Shown here piece by piece: positions 1-12,529 of a DNA stretch of 64,000 nt (its first letter is position 1; each line of letters begins with the position of its first letter). The notes under the pieces are model-generated. The model was not told where the DNA came from. It saw only the letters and a list, made by a program, of their open reading frames with translations, and made no database searches. Source of the stretch: Lunularia cruciata (taxonomy: Eukaryota > Streptophyta > Marchantiopsida > Lunulariales > Lunulariaceae). The stretch covers positions 15,004,001-15,068,000 of the forward strand of contig OX419760.1 of NCBI GenBank assembly GCA_948567375.1, read 5' to 3'. A program made the translations under genes and the position numbers.

Positions 1-450
1 GCAGGAACCAAGAATAGATTGAAAATTTTAGGGTCAATTTTAGAGGCCTAAACGGATGAATTAGACCTCAAAAATGTACAAATCACCCTCACCCCCTCTC
101 CTTCAATGAATAAGAGACTGCCCTTCCCTCCTTCTAGGTTTGTCTCATTGAGAAATTTCCAATGGTAACTCACCCATGTGATTTGGAAATTCCTATAGGA
201 AGATTCCCTAAAGATTCCCTCTAGTCAAAGATGGTTTGACCAACTAGATGAGATCAAGACCAACATGGCACCCATGCATGCAACTAATCTAAGAGTAGAG
301 CTTGTTGACATGTCACCAATCCATGTATTTGATCCAAGGGTGGAGCTTCCTTTAGGGGAGTCCACTTTGCTATATAATATAGTCAAGGTGCTCCTTTGGA
401 GCATTGGAAATTGAGTGTGAACCTTTGTCTCTTATCCTTGAAAGATTACA
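1..450 (+). repeat. Element A 5' LTR (3' part)
   Basis: It repeats the sequence at about 6415-6877 and ends in TTACA one base before the primer-binding site. It contains the family's 'GAGGCCTAAACGGATGAATT' block (plus-strand form) and a TATATAATA box near 372. The first part of the LTR lies outside the window. Confidence 0.88.
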
Positions 451-451
451 A

Positions 452-463
452 TGGTATCAGAGC
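452..463 (+). other. Primer-binding site of A (initiator-Met tRNA type)
   Basis: TGGTATCAGAGC is the standard plant site complementary to the 3' end of initiator methionine tRNA. It starts one base after the LTR end, as in C and D. Confidence 0.9.
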
Positions 464-590
464 AAGTGTTTCAATCCAAGTAAGTGGATCATCCTTCTTG
501 GAAGAACATGGGGTACTAAGACTGAGTAATTCTAAGAAGAAAAATTGTAGCACAATCTATAGATCAAGAAAGTGTTAGAGAGAAGATGGG

Positions 591-1014
591 ATGGAGGATC
601 CGAGAGGACAATATCTGGCACCTTGTTTTCCATTCTTGAATCCATTCCATATCAAGATTATGTACATATAACTTGAACAAGTGAGAGTTTATCTTGTTTT
701 TTATTTTGGAGTAGAGTTCATGGATATAATGATGAATCACCAAACTTGGTGATTTTGCCTATGGTGATCTATGATAGGGAGTTGGACTTGATAATCTACA
801 TTTTTTGGTGATGGATTTGAATATACCAAATACTCTTCTTTTTAACACTCAAGTAGAAATCTATTATGTGGTTAGACCAAAAGTAATGTTTAGGGATTTT
901 GTAGTCCACATTTTTGGTGAGGAATATTATCAATAAGTAATAGCATCTAAAGTTCCAATGGTGGTCCCAATAGTCTATGCTCCTTCTCAAGTGATCATAT
1001 TAACCTTCTATTGA
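591..1014 (+). pseudogene. A: gag leader region with two related modules (broken)
   Basis: An ATG at 591 opens a reading frame matching the better preserved copies in C (37656-37435 and 37430-37227). A second related stretch starts at the ATG at 811. Each holds a pattern like 'NP...V....FGVEFMDRV' or 'FGEEYYQRV'. In A both are interrupted by stop codons. I do not know the function; position suggests the N-terminal part of Gag. Confidence 0.6.
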
Positions 1015-1059
1015 AGTAAGAAGTAGTGATTGAGCAATTGTTGTGTAAGAATTATAGAT

Positions 1060-2230
1060 CCGTAGTTGCAAGAGTTGATGCAAGGAATAGAGGGGATGTT
1101 GAATGAGTTTCAAGAGATCAAGATGACCATGGAGGGGCATTGTAGAGTCAAGTATGTACCTTCAAGAATGATCAGGCAATGCATGAAGTGGAGTCATCCC
1201 AAAACCCAATACAATGACTGAAGTTTATGGAGAAGCACTCATGCCAATGACATTGACCCCGGTCCACAATGAGGCTACATTGTTATTGCAGATGAAGAGG
1301 ACATGCAATATCAAGCCTTACAAGGGACAACAATCAATGGGAGTAGTGGACAATTGAATTTCAAGAATGAATCAATCCTTTTGATTGTTCACCATTGAAA
1401 TTACCAATCATTTTGTAGGCTTGTTTGCATATGAGTACTTGATTGAGAAAGCCCTCACATGGTATGATGCTTGGGAACGATCAATATTAGTAGAAGGAAA
1501 AGAGTTCACTTGGACAGTCATGCAAGAAGGGCAATTGAAGAACTTCCAATCCGTGGATTTTGTGTAGATGGCCCACGCCCGACTGTTGGAGTTGAAGCAA
1601 AAGAAGAGTGTACAAGAGTACATGGAGGCATTCCTTGCTCTATAGGACACAATAGCCAACATGAGTCCAAGAAAAGCTCTGGATAATTTCAAACAAGGGT
1701 TAAAGGAGTGAATTCACCAAGAGGTAATGGAACAAAACTCTTGCACGGTCTTTGAAGCCATTGCTTGGTGCTCAAAGAATAATAGGGGCGCTTGGAGGAG
1801 GTGAAGAGGTTGTCCTAGATCAACAATATTGGGTTGAAATACAATACTTTGGTGGATCAATCCCTATGGAATTGGGCAACATTCAGTTTTGAGAACAAGG
1901 AGCATGACCGCTCCAAGGAGAAAAAGGATGGCTTGAAGGAAGAAGAGATGGGGTTCCATAGGGAGAAGAGACTTGAGTATAACAACCTTATTATTACAAT
2001 TGCGGCCAAGTTGTGCACCTAGCCATCAATTGTTGTGCTCAATTTCTTGGAGGTCCTCGGCTTCCATACATGCAATCTTTGAACAACATGGAGAGACAAA
2101 TTAAAGAAGGGGAGGCAAAAATCACATTGGAAAAAAAAGATTACCAGTAAATGTAGCTTGTAGCCTTATTGGCTCAATATAGAAGCAAAAAGATTGGGGA
2201 AGGGAAAGGGCAAAGTGCATAGAGAGTGAG
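1060..2230 (+). pseudogene. A: gag capsid and zinc knuckle (broken)
   Basis: The capsid part includes a well kept stretch at 1385-1567 with 'KALTWYDAWERS', the usual retrotransposon Gag signature around a Trp-Tyr pair. The nucleocapsid knuckle near 1991-2035 reads YYNCGQVVHLAINC, so the first cysteine of CX2CX4HX4C has become tyrosine. Several stops and frameshifts break the frame. Confidence 0.8.
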
Positions 2231-2239
2231 GAAGACAAA

Positions 2240-3509
2240 CTCATAATTGATTATCATAAATGGAGTCCTAGAAGGCAATTAGGTGAGAGCATTGATAGAC
2301 CTTAGAGCAATAGAGAACTTCTTGCCTTACTCTATTGCTATAAGGTAGGAGATGGATCTAGAAAAAGATAATAATGAAGAAGTAGAGTTACCTCATGGAC
2401 AAATAAAGAGGATTGAATCATTTCCTAGAAAGATAGCACTTTGTAGGAGAGTTTCAAGAAGAAATTGAGTGGTGAGTGATGCGGTTAACTTGTTATGATG
2501 CAATCTTAGGTATGCTATGGATAGAGCACTACAACCCCATAGTCAATTGGAGGAAGAAAGTAGTGAGAACTCACCAATGAAAGATCATTAGGGTTAAAGA
2601 TAGAGCATACATGAAAAAATTACCTCTTTATGTCATAGGGAAAACAACTATCTATAAGACAGATAGATGTTTCATGGGCCTAACAAGAGAAATTCAAAGT
2701 GCACAACTCAATGGACAAGGTCTTGAGAAATTGAAAGATGTGGTCAATGAGTTTCAAGATGTCTTCTTGGACGACCTACTCTTAGGATTACCACCAAAAA
2801 GGAGAGTAGATCACAAAATCAAGATAATTCTTGGGAAGACACCTCCTTGTAAGGCCTCATAATTTCCATCACCTCATGAGTTGGAGGAGTGTAAGGCTCA
2901 AATTGAGGATATGCTGCAAAAAGGGTTTATCCAACCCAACATATCACCATATGGAGCTCGGGTCTTGTTTGTGAAGAAAAAGGATGGTATATAATGCGCA
3001 TGTGCATTGACTATTAGGGTCTAAATCAACAAATGGAAAAGAATAAATACCCCTTACCCCGCATAGATGACCTATTCACTCAACTCAATGGGGCAAGACA
3101 CTTCACCAAACTTGATATACGGAGCAATTACAATCAAATCCAGATTGCGGAGGAAGACATTTACAAAATTGCCTTTTGAACAAGGTATGGCCACTTTGAG
3201 TACCTAGTGATGCCATTTGGCCTCACCAATGCTCCAACCACTTTCTTGAGTTTGATGAATGACATATTTTGTTTATACTTGGATAAATTTGTTATCATTT
3301 TTCTAGATGATATCCTTATCTATAGTAGGACAATGATGGAACACAAGCAACATTTGTGATTACAATAAAATTAGTTGTATGCCAAAATCTCAAAGTGTGA
3401 GTTTGGCAAGTCTAAAATAGACTATTTGGAGCATAGGTAAGTGCAAAAGGTATCTAAGTGTTAACAAATAAAATAGAGGTCATTTAGAGATGGAGCTCTC
3501 TAGAGGACT
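2240..3509 (+). pseudogene. A: protease and reverse transcriptase, 5' part (broken)
   Basis: The protease active site, Asp-Pro-Gly-Ala in C, reads LIDLRAIENF near 2290 and has lost the DPGA core. RT motifs follow: the acidic lead-in at 2611-2862, VKKKDG near 2970, [17 protein letters not shown] near 3185-3235 and the catalytic FLDDILIYS near 3300-3325. Stops occur throughout. The coding is cut by the solo LTR that starts at 3510. Confidence 0.88.
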
Positions 3510-4192
3510 TGTGAGCCGGCATGTCTCTCACTCAAGATGAACCTTTGATGGCTATTATGGTAGTGCACCATGGACTAAGAACCCCAACTCCATCATACTC
3601 CTCCAAGCTAACACTCCAAGACTCAAGACATTTCTCACTAGAGAACTCATTGAGAGAGAGATAGTTCAAATGAAAGGATGATGAATACCTCCTCTCCTTA
3701 GTTTATAAACTTGTGAAATAGTTACGTACTAGAGTTACTATTTACCACAATAACTCAAGTTACTAGGCTAAAAGTCAAGTAAAGTCAAAAAGTATAAAGG
3801 AATATCCATCCACATAGGCATATTCCACTAAGCATGTGATCTTATCTTGACCCAACCACTAAGTCAAGGATTCCTTCACATGGGCTATCCTTTGACTATA
3901 GAAGAATCCAAAACAAAAAGGCTTGCAGGACCATGAGTTCTCAACTCTTTCCTCAAAGCCAAACACCTAGGAATAATACCAAGTCCACACACTAGAATCC
4001 AAAATAGTTGTGCTCATCTTTTCCACTTCCTCTAACATAAGGTCCCTTCTATCTTAGCTATGAACATGACAAATCATGACTAATCATGAATAATGTAGAA
4101 CCATCATATATATATATAAATAATATCTCTCAAGTACTTGTAATACCAAGCTAATATCACGATACCACACACATGCACAAATGGGTGTTACA
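3510..4192 (-). repeat. Family-B solo LTR inside A
   Basis: This 683-bp block starts TGTGAGCCGGC and ends GGTGTTACA on the plus strand. It matches the LTRs of B (30737-31429, 41342-41966) and the LTR at 63319-63997. In A's frame the flanks join Glu-Asp before the block to Asp-Gln-Thr-Gln after it, so the target was RT/RNase H coding sequence. The flanking four bases are GACT and GACC, an eroded 4-bp TSD. No internal region is present. Confidence 0.9.
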
Positions 4193-4800
4193 GACCAAAC
4201 TCAACTCAAGAGTTTTCTTAGGATTGATGGGATTCTATCATTGAATTGTCAAGGACTTCTCCAAGGTTGCATAACCTCTGATAGCACTACTTAGCAAGGG
4301 GAAGAAATGGATGTAGGGAACCGTACAAGAATTGGCCTTTCAGGAATTGAAAGATGCATTATTACATATGCACCAATCTTGAAATGGTATGACCCAAAAT
4401 GGCCAATCAAGTTGGCTATGGATGCATCAAGTGTAGCAATAGGAGCAGTCCTGCAACAAGAGTGGCATGATGGATGGCACCCAATTGCATATATCTCCCA
4501 AAATTGTTACCGGCAAAATGCAACTATCACACTACCAAACAAGAAGACTTGGCCATTGTCCTTGCAACCAAGCATTGGAAGCACTATCTTGGTGAGAAGG
4601 TATTTGTAGTGGAAATAGACCATAAACTTTAGTCTATCTTGAGACACAAAAAGATCTATCTTGTTGATAAATTTAGTGGACAGAGTGGAGACAAAGGTTC
4701 AACATGAGGATCATATATATGGAAGGCAAGAAGCAACTTGCAGATGCATTTATTTGAATACTTATGCCAAACAATTTGGTAGTAGAGATCAAGATGAACT
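4193..4800 (+). pseudogene. A: RT thumb and RNase H (broken)
   Basis: It continues A's pol after the solo LTR. The best stretch is 4307-4609, with KWYDPKWPIKLAMDASS carrying the first RNase H aspartate, followed by the family's [16 protein letters not shown]. Frameshifts separate it from its neighbours. Confidence 0.85.
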
Positions 4801-5900
4801 TCAAATTTTGGCCAAGGATTCTTGCTATTATCAATAATGATCCATAGATTGTAGGAGCTCAATCATCAAATGGCATCACTAGTACTCAAGGACTTACTTT
4901 TTGTGATGGTAGGTTATGGATCTTGGATGATCCACACATTAGAACCACCATCCTAGCACAATGTTATGATTCCGCCATTGTAGTAACGTTGGCATGGACA
5001 AGACTTTGGATACAACAAAAAGCTATCATTATCGGCCTAAGATGAGCAACAATGTGATGGATTATATTTGAAGCTACCTACTCTATCAGCAAAATAAAGC
5101 TTCTAATCAAGTCCCACAAGACTTCTTCAACCCCTTCTTACTCCTACACAATGATGGGAACAAGTAAGCATGGATCTAGTTTGTGAATTGCCCAAAACCC
5201 CCTCCGGATTTGACTTCATCATAGTCTTTGTTGATCAACTCAAAAAAATGATTCATAGACAACCTACCACCAAGGACATGACTGCTCCAAAATTAGCTCA
5301 ATTGTACGGAGATGTAGTCTTTTCTCACCATGTGCTGTTTTGAGTCCTCATCACTAATAGAGGCACTCAATTCACCAGTTTGTTTTGGAGAACACTCTTT
5401 GGGTTCTTCAAACCAAGTTGGCTATGTCCATGGCTTACCTACCATCCATAGATTGATGGACAAATAGAGTGGGTTAATTGCACTATTGAAGACATGTTTT
5501 GGGGCTTCACCCTAGAGGAGCAAGAAAGGTGGGATACCTTAGTCCTACTGGTGGAATTTGCATATAATAATTCAATGAATGCATCTACACATGCCACATC
5601 GTTCTTCCTTTCATGCCTTCAAGCTTGATGGAGAGCATCCTTTCAGACCTTCAAGCTTGATGAAGACCTTTCCTATGGATATCAAGGTGGATGTTATCAA
5701 CACTTTTGTTTCCAAAATCCAACAAGGAGTGGAGAATGCCAAAAATAGGTTGCACATTGCACATAATTGATAGAAAAGCATGCAAATGCACATCACCGGC
5801 ACTTGGAGTCAATGTTTGGGATCAAGTCTGACTGTTAATAACCAACCTCATGTTAGTTGGCCTCTGCAAGCTCAGACCTTGTTTTGTTGGGCCTTTTCCC
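4800..5900 (+). pseudogene. A: integrase (broken)
   Basis: The zinc-binding and catalytic-core parts align by eye with integrase in C (34235-33183). The second catalytic block reads ITNRGTQF near 5350, with asparagine where D keeps aspartate (ITDRGTQF). Many stops are present. The tail holds the repeated 'EHPFRPSSLMK' block near 5630. Confidence 0.82.
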
Positions 5901-6268
5901 ATCCTTCATCAAATTGGAGCAGTGGCCTATCACTTAGAGCTACCACCACGCATGACATATCCAATATTCCATGTGTTCTTACTATGTAGATATGCACCCC
6001 AACCACCACACCTTTCTTCTATACAAGAAATTTGACCTAGGCCAACCCTCATTGATGCCACAGAGGAACATGAAGTTGAATATAATAATTGAATCTCCAA
6101 AAATGCATCCGTGGTACTTGCCATTTGCATGTAGAATATCTTGTACATTGGAAAGGGTACCCACTATATGAGGCAACATGGTAGCCACATAATGTAGCCA
6201 ACTTGACCAATGCACCAATATTAGTGAAATCTTTTGAGCAACAACTTTGCAACAAGGACATTTTGTCT
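5900..6268 (+). pseudogene. A: integrase C-terminus with chromodomain (broken)
   Basis: In one frame at about 6128-6180 it reads VEYLVHWKGYPLYEATW, the core of a chromodomain, then a stop. Chromodomains at the integrase C-terminus define chromoviruses and are thought to steer insertion to marked chromatin. Confidence 0.85.
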
Positions 6269-6269
6269 T

Positions 6270-6281
6270 AAAAGGGGAGGT
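6270..6281 (+). other. Polypurine tract of A
   Basis: AAAAGGGGAGG lies directly before the 3' LTR, where plus-strand DNA synthesis starts in LTR elements. Confidence 0.85.
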
Positions 6282-6282
6282 T

Positions 6283-6877
6283 TATAATACCAATAGCAAA
6301 ACATATGATCTAGAGGTAAAAATTGGATTGGTAACATTTGGGAAGATGTTATAGATAATGGACCAAATAGATCAGATAGAGGTATCACCAAGAGATTACT
6401 TCTATTAATAGGGCAAGAGCCAAGAATAGTCTAAAAACTTTATAATCAATTTTGGAGGCCTAAACGGATAAATTAGGCCTTAAAAATGTGCAGATTCTCC
6501 CCTCCCAATTATGTACAGGCTAGCCTGTCCCCCTCCAAATTTTGTCTTATTGAGAGCTTTCCAATGGTACCTCACCCATGCAATTTGGAGATTCCTATAG
6601 GATATTCCATAAACATTCCCTCTAGTCAAAGATGGTTTGACCAACCAGATAAGATCAGAACCAACATGTCACCCATGCATGCAACTAATCTAAGGGTAGA
6701 GCTCGTTGACATGTCACCAATCCATGTATCTAATCCAAGGGTAGAGATTCCTTTAGGGGAGTCCTCTTTGCTATATAATATAGTTAAGGTGCTCCTTTGG
6801 GGCATCGGAGGATTGAATGTGAAGCTTTTGTTTCTTCCCTTGTGTTCTCTTAAGGTCTCTTATCCTTGGGAGATTAA
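6283..6877 (+). repeat. Element A 3' LTR
   Basis: It starts TATAATACCAATAGC (family start TGTAATACC, with G to A in this copy) and repeats positions 1-450 from about 6415 on. It ends near AGATTAAA, where the 5' LTR ends AGATTACA, so the terminal CA is lost. Length is about 595 bp. Confidence 0.85.
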
Positions 6878-6879
6878 AA

Positions 6880-7690
6880 AAGGTCATGATAAGGAAGAAG
6901 GAAGAGAAGCATGTACTTGTTTGCATGGAATTGTTGTAAGTAAACTTGGCAATAGCAAGATAAGTTTCCCAATAAATGTGATGAATGTTGACAAAGGCTT
7001 AGAACATATCCTCCAAAGTGAAATTTGCACATTCTTTTTACGCATAAGTTTGAGGATGATAGATTGTAGACAAGGTAAGCTTGGTGCCAAGGAGTTTGAA
7101 AAGTACTTGCCAAAATTTGCCAATGAATCAAGGAGATCATGATCAAATAGGATAGCACTTGGTATCCCATAGTGTTTGAAGATCATATTAAAGTATATCT
7201 AGGCCAATGTTGGAGTATCCATGGTATCCATGGTATGTGCCAAGTGAATCTTCTTGTTAAGCTTATCAAAAAACACCACAATTCGTATATAGCCTTGATT
7301 CATCTTTTTGCAAGGATGTGATGAGGTCTAGACTTACATGTTCTCATCAAGTAGATGGAATGAGGAGTGGTTGAAGTAGTCCATCCAACTTTTGGTTGTT
7401 GGATTTTTTGCATTGGCAACTCTCACAAGATCAAACAAACTCTTGAACCACTTGTGCCATGTTTGACCACCACCATTGATGTTGTAGGGTACTCAATGTC
7501 TTGTCTACACCTATATGACCAGTATTTGGTAAGTCATATGCCTCTTGAAGTCACAAAAGTCATAGATCTCTCATATATTGGAACATAGATTTGGCCTTCA
7601 TAAAATAAAAGCTCATCTTTGATGGAAAAGGTGTTGTACTCCTTGTCATGTACTACAAGAAAACTTTAAAGAAGATGAAAAAAGAGGTCA
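6880..7690 (-). pseudogene. Fragment M: gypsy integrase remnant
   Basis: On the minus strand the frame reads FKHYGIPSAILFDHDLLD near 7180-7130, which is the second catalytic block of gypsy integrase. Upstream on that strand are VVFFDKLNKKIHLAH and GLLQPL, and then a decayed zinc-binding region toward 7560. Stops and frameshifts are frequent. It starts at the end of A's 3' LTR, so A probably inserted into this older minus-strand element. No LTR of M is recognised. Confidence 0.75.
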
Positions 7691-8990
7691 TATTGTAAAG
7701 CAGTCTTGAACTCTTTGTGTACCTTTGAGTCTGTCAACACTATGGTGATTGCTAGGAGAGTTAGGAGAGTTAAGAAGAATCTTCAAATCAAGTCATCATG
7801 GTAAAGCATAGAGATGTTGTACAGGCAAAGTAGGTGTTGAGGATTGTATTGACTATGGGCAAGTTGATGCTATGGGAATTGGATTGCTGGATTTTTGTTA
7901 CAAGCAAGTTACTATGGGATTTCTACTGCAAGATTTGCTCCATGAGATAAATGAGAGAATGGGCAGGATGCACTTAGGTAGTATAATCTAGTACCTTATT
8001 TATTGTGGCTATAAGTACCTTGTTTATTGTGGCTCTTGACTTTGTGTATAGATGACCACTAGAATTGATAGTTGATTATGAAACTTATATGAATTAATGT
8101 TATGATCCTTGCTAACCAATGACTCCACTACATGATGTCTTGTAGTCTTCCAATAGCATGAGGATTGCAAGTAGAGAATGACAACCAACGAGATCAATGG
8201 GCTCTCAAGGGTAATAGAATTGTGAGCTATCTCCAAGGTTAAGTGTCCTAGGGTAGACCTAGCCTTGTAGTACAACTACATACACTACAAGAATCATGCT
8301 CCTAGTTCCTCTCCAAGCATGGAGAAGGGCCGGCTTTGTAAGGGTTGTCCTGCAACTCCCTTGTCTCATAGCCAAACCAAGTTTAGGTTTCACCCGTCAA
8401 CCCTTTTTGCACCATTACAAGCTAACTGGTATGTCCTCCTCACTCCCTTCTACAACTCACACCAATCATATTTATTCATTACTACCCTACAAGGATGCAG
8501 CTATTTTTTCTTCTAGGGAAGCATTCCTTCTTATGTTAAGAACATACATGCTTTTGGGTTGAGAGAAACATTACCTTTCATATCTACAAGTGCCACCATT
8601 TTTGGTTTTGGGAACACATTACTTCTTAGCCCCACAAGAAATGAAAAAACAATGCAAAGAGAAGTATCACATCTCATGTATCAAAATACTATTACTTTCA
8701 ATCAAGAAGGTACATTAGCTTCCAACTCAACAAAGAAGATACTTCTTAATTAGGAGGAAACATTACCTCTAGCTTTCATCAACAATATTACAAACTCCCA
8801 ACTTCAACCAATATTTCCATTGATAGCAAGTACTTCTACCCAAGGGATTCCTACTACTTCACCATCATAGCTAATAACACCTTCAACTCTAATCCCAATG
8901 CCTATAGTTTTGGTAGCCCCAACTACAATGACTTTGAACTCAAGGAGTGGAAACAATTGCATACCTCTGGGTATAGTATTGTTCATAGGA
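7691..8990. other. Unassigned AT-rich sequence
   Basis: There are only short open frames, for example 8296-8562 (+) and 8024-8275 (-). I recognise no domain, and codon patterns do not persist. It may be the continuation of M or the upstream part of K. No LTR end, TSD or tandem repeat is obvious. Confidence 0.5.
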
Positions 8991-10677
8991 CAAGAAGATT
9001 TTGAGTCATTCTTATGAATGTTCTAGAATGTATGTATGGCATAGAGCATCATGGAAAATTCTGCAATGGCTTGAAAGATTGGTCAATGCTTGATTAGAAT
9101 TGTGCAACATTGTTTCAGCGGCTTTGCTCCTGCCATGAGGACAAGCTTTGTGTTGATACAAGCAAAAGGGTGAAATGAATACATCTTGCACAGACAACAA
9201 GAACAATTAAGGGAAAAAATAAAACTGACTATGCAAAGGACACAACAAAATCATGCAAGCTTTTTTTCAAAGATTCCAATACATAGTGAGGTGCTTCTTT
9301 TTGTTCTAAATTTGCTTTTAATGATCATATTAGGCTTAATTGCCAAGAGAACCATGGAGAATGATAGAATTATTGGGAGAAGGACCTTAGATGGAGAGGT
9401 ACTCAAATGAGTGACCATGGCAAGCTAGGATAGGAAAAGCACTTAGAGTGATGTAGGATCATCTTGAGTACTTGCAACTAGCCTACTTGTAGGATGTTCA
9501 ACACTTGGAGTGATGTAACATAACCCTAAATGCCAACAAGAAGAATGAATGTGGAGATCACATGAGCTATAAGGCCAAGTATAAAGGTGACAAGTGAAGT
9601 TGTGTCACAAAGGACATGAGAAGCACTTAGAGAGGATGGAATGACTCCAAGGGCATAAAGATGTTTAGCACTCAGAGTGCTAAAGGATCATTTAGAGTTC
9701 TTGTAGGAGATACAACTCTTGGAGTGCCAATAGGTGAGGTGTACAGGCCCAAGTGCCAAGTGCCACTATGATTAGAACTTGTTATCAATGGAACTTACCT
9801 CTAATAGTACTCACTACTAAGGGCCATTACCTACAAGATAATCAATGGCACATGAGAAAGTGCTTGGAAAATGGATTTTTTGACACATGAGAGAGTATCT
9901 TTGCCCAAGGACAACACGCAAGGCCTTTGCCTACATAATGGCAAGTGCCTACTTGCTTTGTAACCACCAAAGTGCTGAAGAATGGCCAAGATCTGGGTGT
10001 ATAAATTGAAGTGCTTGGCCTATAATGGCACTTTTTGCAATCCAACCTATCTTCCTAGCTGATTCAGTAATGTCCTACAAATTTTTTGAAGTAATGAGTG
10101 CTCACAATCACTTCTAAGAGTAGCACTTGGTGCAATCTTAGGTACTTGGTGTGAAGTGAGGCACTCGATGTAGTAAACCAATAGCTTGTAGCATCTTGTT
10201 GTGTATAAGAACCATGGTAGTCACTCCCAAGACTTACATGATGGCTTGTGTGGCAATCCTTTGATCCCTTGTTGTGGAAAAATGGGCATTTTATTGCATG
10301 ATAGATGTAATTAGAAGTAAGCACTTCGGATTCCTTCTCTAGAATTGGGAGTTATTAGACTTCCACATGATTCATGAAATGAGAAGTAAGAGAGAAAAAT
10401 TTAAAGGAAATGTGAGGCAATCCACTAAACTGGACTAAAGACCATTGGCAAATAGTACTTGTCCCAATGCTAGGGTTGTATGAGCAATAATAATAGACAC
10501 TAAATTTTCAGACAAGAAGTAACCCCCAAAGTTAAGAGCCACTTCAATAATAAGCACTCTAAGAACAATAGATGGAGTGTAGCTAATTACAAGGACCTTG
10601 CCATAAGAGCCATTGTAGAAGCAATTCTGAAACACTTCAAATAGAGACACACAACCTACTTAATCAATGGCTAGGTA
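8991..10677 (+). other. Upstream part of K, retroelement-derived
   Basis: Short frames such as 9186-9410 (+) resemble decayed coding without a family I can name. From 9430 to 10330 the words CACTTGGAGTG and CACTTAGAGTG recur often. Similar words recur in 18560-19400 on the far side of the inserted elements, which ties the two stretches together as one region split by G and E3. Confidence 0.45.
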
Positions 10678-12077
10678 GTGCTCTTTTATTATATGTATAC
10701 AAGAGAGCTTGTAGATTGGGCCGATATGTTTGACAACCAATGCAAGCACATTGATTTTGAAGACAAAGAAGGAGCTACTTACATTGCTCCCTATGCAATA
10801 CATTACTACATGGAGACAGACTTCCTCACCAGGAGAAGAGGAAGAGGTTCCCTACTCATTTTCATCCTATAGGTTATTTTGAAGTACAACTCAAAGGACT
10901 TACTTAGATTGCCCAATATTGACTGGCAGACATAAATTTTATAGAGACAAGCCACTTTATGCTTGTAGATGAAAATTGGGCTTGCCCAAGGCTCCAAAGA
11001 GGAAGAATACTACTTGGAAGAAGAAACCACTTCCTCCAATCAAGGAGTTGAAGATGATTGCATAGATCGTTGATGTGTCCTCTTCAAAGATGAACTAGAG
11101 GATACTAAGGCTGATGAAGATGAAGACAAAGAGGAGCAAGGTTCCTTCACTCTACAAGGATCAACCTCCACCCTAGGAGATAACAAAGAAGGAGAAGAAA
11201 CTTGGGAGGATGCTCAAGTTTCTCTCAAGTTTCCGTTCAAGTGTAGGACTAGGACACAGACAAAGGCCCTCTAGATGAAGAAGAACATATGGTAGTAGAA
11301 GCAGTAGTGCTTGAGCAAGCACCTTTGAATCCTAAATTTCAAGAAGATGATGCCATAATATAAGTACAAGATCAAGCCGAGTGCTAAAGGGACCAAGAAC
11401 TTTGGCTAAAGGAAGGATAAGAGGCTGATGATTGCACAAAGGAAGAAGATTGCATCACCAATAGTGCCAAATAAGAGGAGGAATTTGACATTGTAAAAAA
11501 TCTTCTTGAGATTGCATCAAAAATTGTAGATCAAAGTGCATAGCACCTACAACATCCAGGTTGGTGTAGGTGTAGTTGGCTTGAATTTCATAATCCACTC
11601 AATGGGCCCTACATTGCAATTAATGGAAGTGTTATTGCCCAAGCCAAGTGCCTTGACGTGTTGGATTACACTATGCTGATCAAGGCCATGTACAAGCAAG
11701 TATACACTTGGAAGGCCAAAAAAGACATGGTGAAGGATGAGGTGGCAAAGGCCAAAGACTTATACAAGTTAGAGGCTTTGAAGGTAAGTGCCTTGGTGCA
11801 TGAGAACCAGGAGTTAAAAAGAGGAGTGTTATTATTGAGAACAAACAAGATCATCAATCATCCAAGACCAAGAGGTTTAAGGAAGATTGGAAGGCACTCC
11901 ACCTTGAGTTTGACATGTTCAAGAAGGAATCCAAAGACCAACTTCACACAAGTGCACAGAATTAGATAGCACTTGACATGCCTTGCAAGAGAAGCATGAC
12001 CAAGTAGTAACAATGGAGATGCAAATGTAGGAGTCTTGGAACAAAGTAGTGATTCAACTAAAATGTCTCAATAAGGA
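10678..12077 (+). pseudogene. K: LTR-type coiled-coil protein, first part (broken)
   Basis: The frame at 10678-10872 contains VDWADMF and then YIAPYAIHYYMETDFL. This matches the E-family protein at 24286-23939 (VNWAKCF ... YFAPFAAHFYFGLNLL). An acidic linker follows at about 11080-11540. From 11658 comes a lysine/glutamate-rich segment with heptad-like spacing (KAKKDMVKDEVAKAKDLYKL). Frameshifts break it, and it is cut by element G at 12077. It continues at 16205-16284 and 18200-18510. Function unknown. Confidence 0.6.
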
Positions 12078-12514
12078 TGTGAACAAGGAGAGAAATAGGT
12101 GAATGGAGGACTAGAGTGAAGGATAATATTGGGACTCTTGAATGAGGTAAACTCCAAATCTCTAGCATGAGCTTGGGCTTTGATATTTATAGAGAACACA
12201 CAATGTTCTTGGGAAGCTCCTTAGGAAGCTTCCTAAAGGCCACCTTTTTAGAATGCAAGCTAAGCTGATTGGGAAGCTTCCCAAGAAGCTTCCTTCTAGA
12301 AGCCACCTACTTAGGTTGCAAGCTAAGCTAGTCAGGAAGCTTCCCAAGAAAATTCTTCCTAGAAGTCACCTACTTGGCATACATGTTATCCAACACTTGG
12401 AAGGTACTAAGAAGTTTCCTAGATGCTTTTGAAAAATTCCTATAATTCTAAGCTAATTTGGCTTATTTTCTTCTTTGTTAATCTAGACTTGTTTGCAAAC
12501 TCTATATTGTTACA
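12078..12514 (-). repeat. Element G 3' LTR
   Basis: It is 437 bp and aligns with 15696-16204. It ends ATTGTTACA on the plus strand, followed by a minus-strand purine-rich tract (AATGGGAGAATA). It holds about two and a half copies of the 63-bp tandem unit seen in the other G LTR. Confidence 0.85.
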
Positions 12515-12529
12515 TATTCTCCCATTGCT

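Larger units (their letters stand above)
1..6877 (+). mobile_element. Element A: decayed Ty3/gypsy chromovirus
   Basis: The order on the plus strand is partial 5' LTR, primer-binding site, gag, protease, RT, RNase H, integrase, chromodomain, polypurine tract and 3' LTR. The two LTRs are direct repeats of each other. The first lacks about 130 bp because the window starts inside it. Every coding domain is broken by stops and indels, and a family-B solo LTR interrupts the RT/RNase H part at 3510-4192. It belongs to the same family as C and D, from which the domain order can be read clearly. The left flank is outside the window, so no TSD can be tested. Confidence 0.93.

Noticed and set aside
4110..4125. 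Short TA microsatellite
   Set aside because: It is a trivial dinucleotide run in the family-B LTR.
6486..7142. 218-codon plus-strand ORF
   Set aside because: It starts in the 3' LTR of A and runs antisense through the integrase remnant M; it is a chance fusion.
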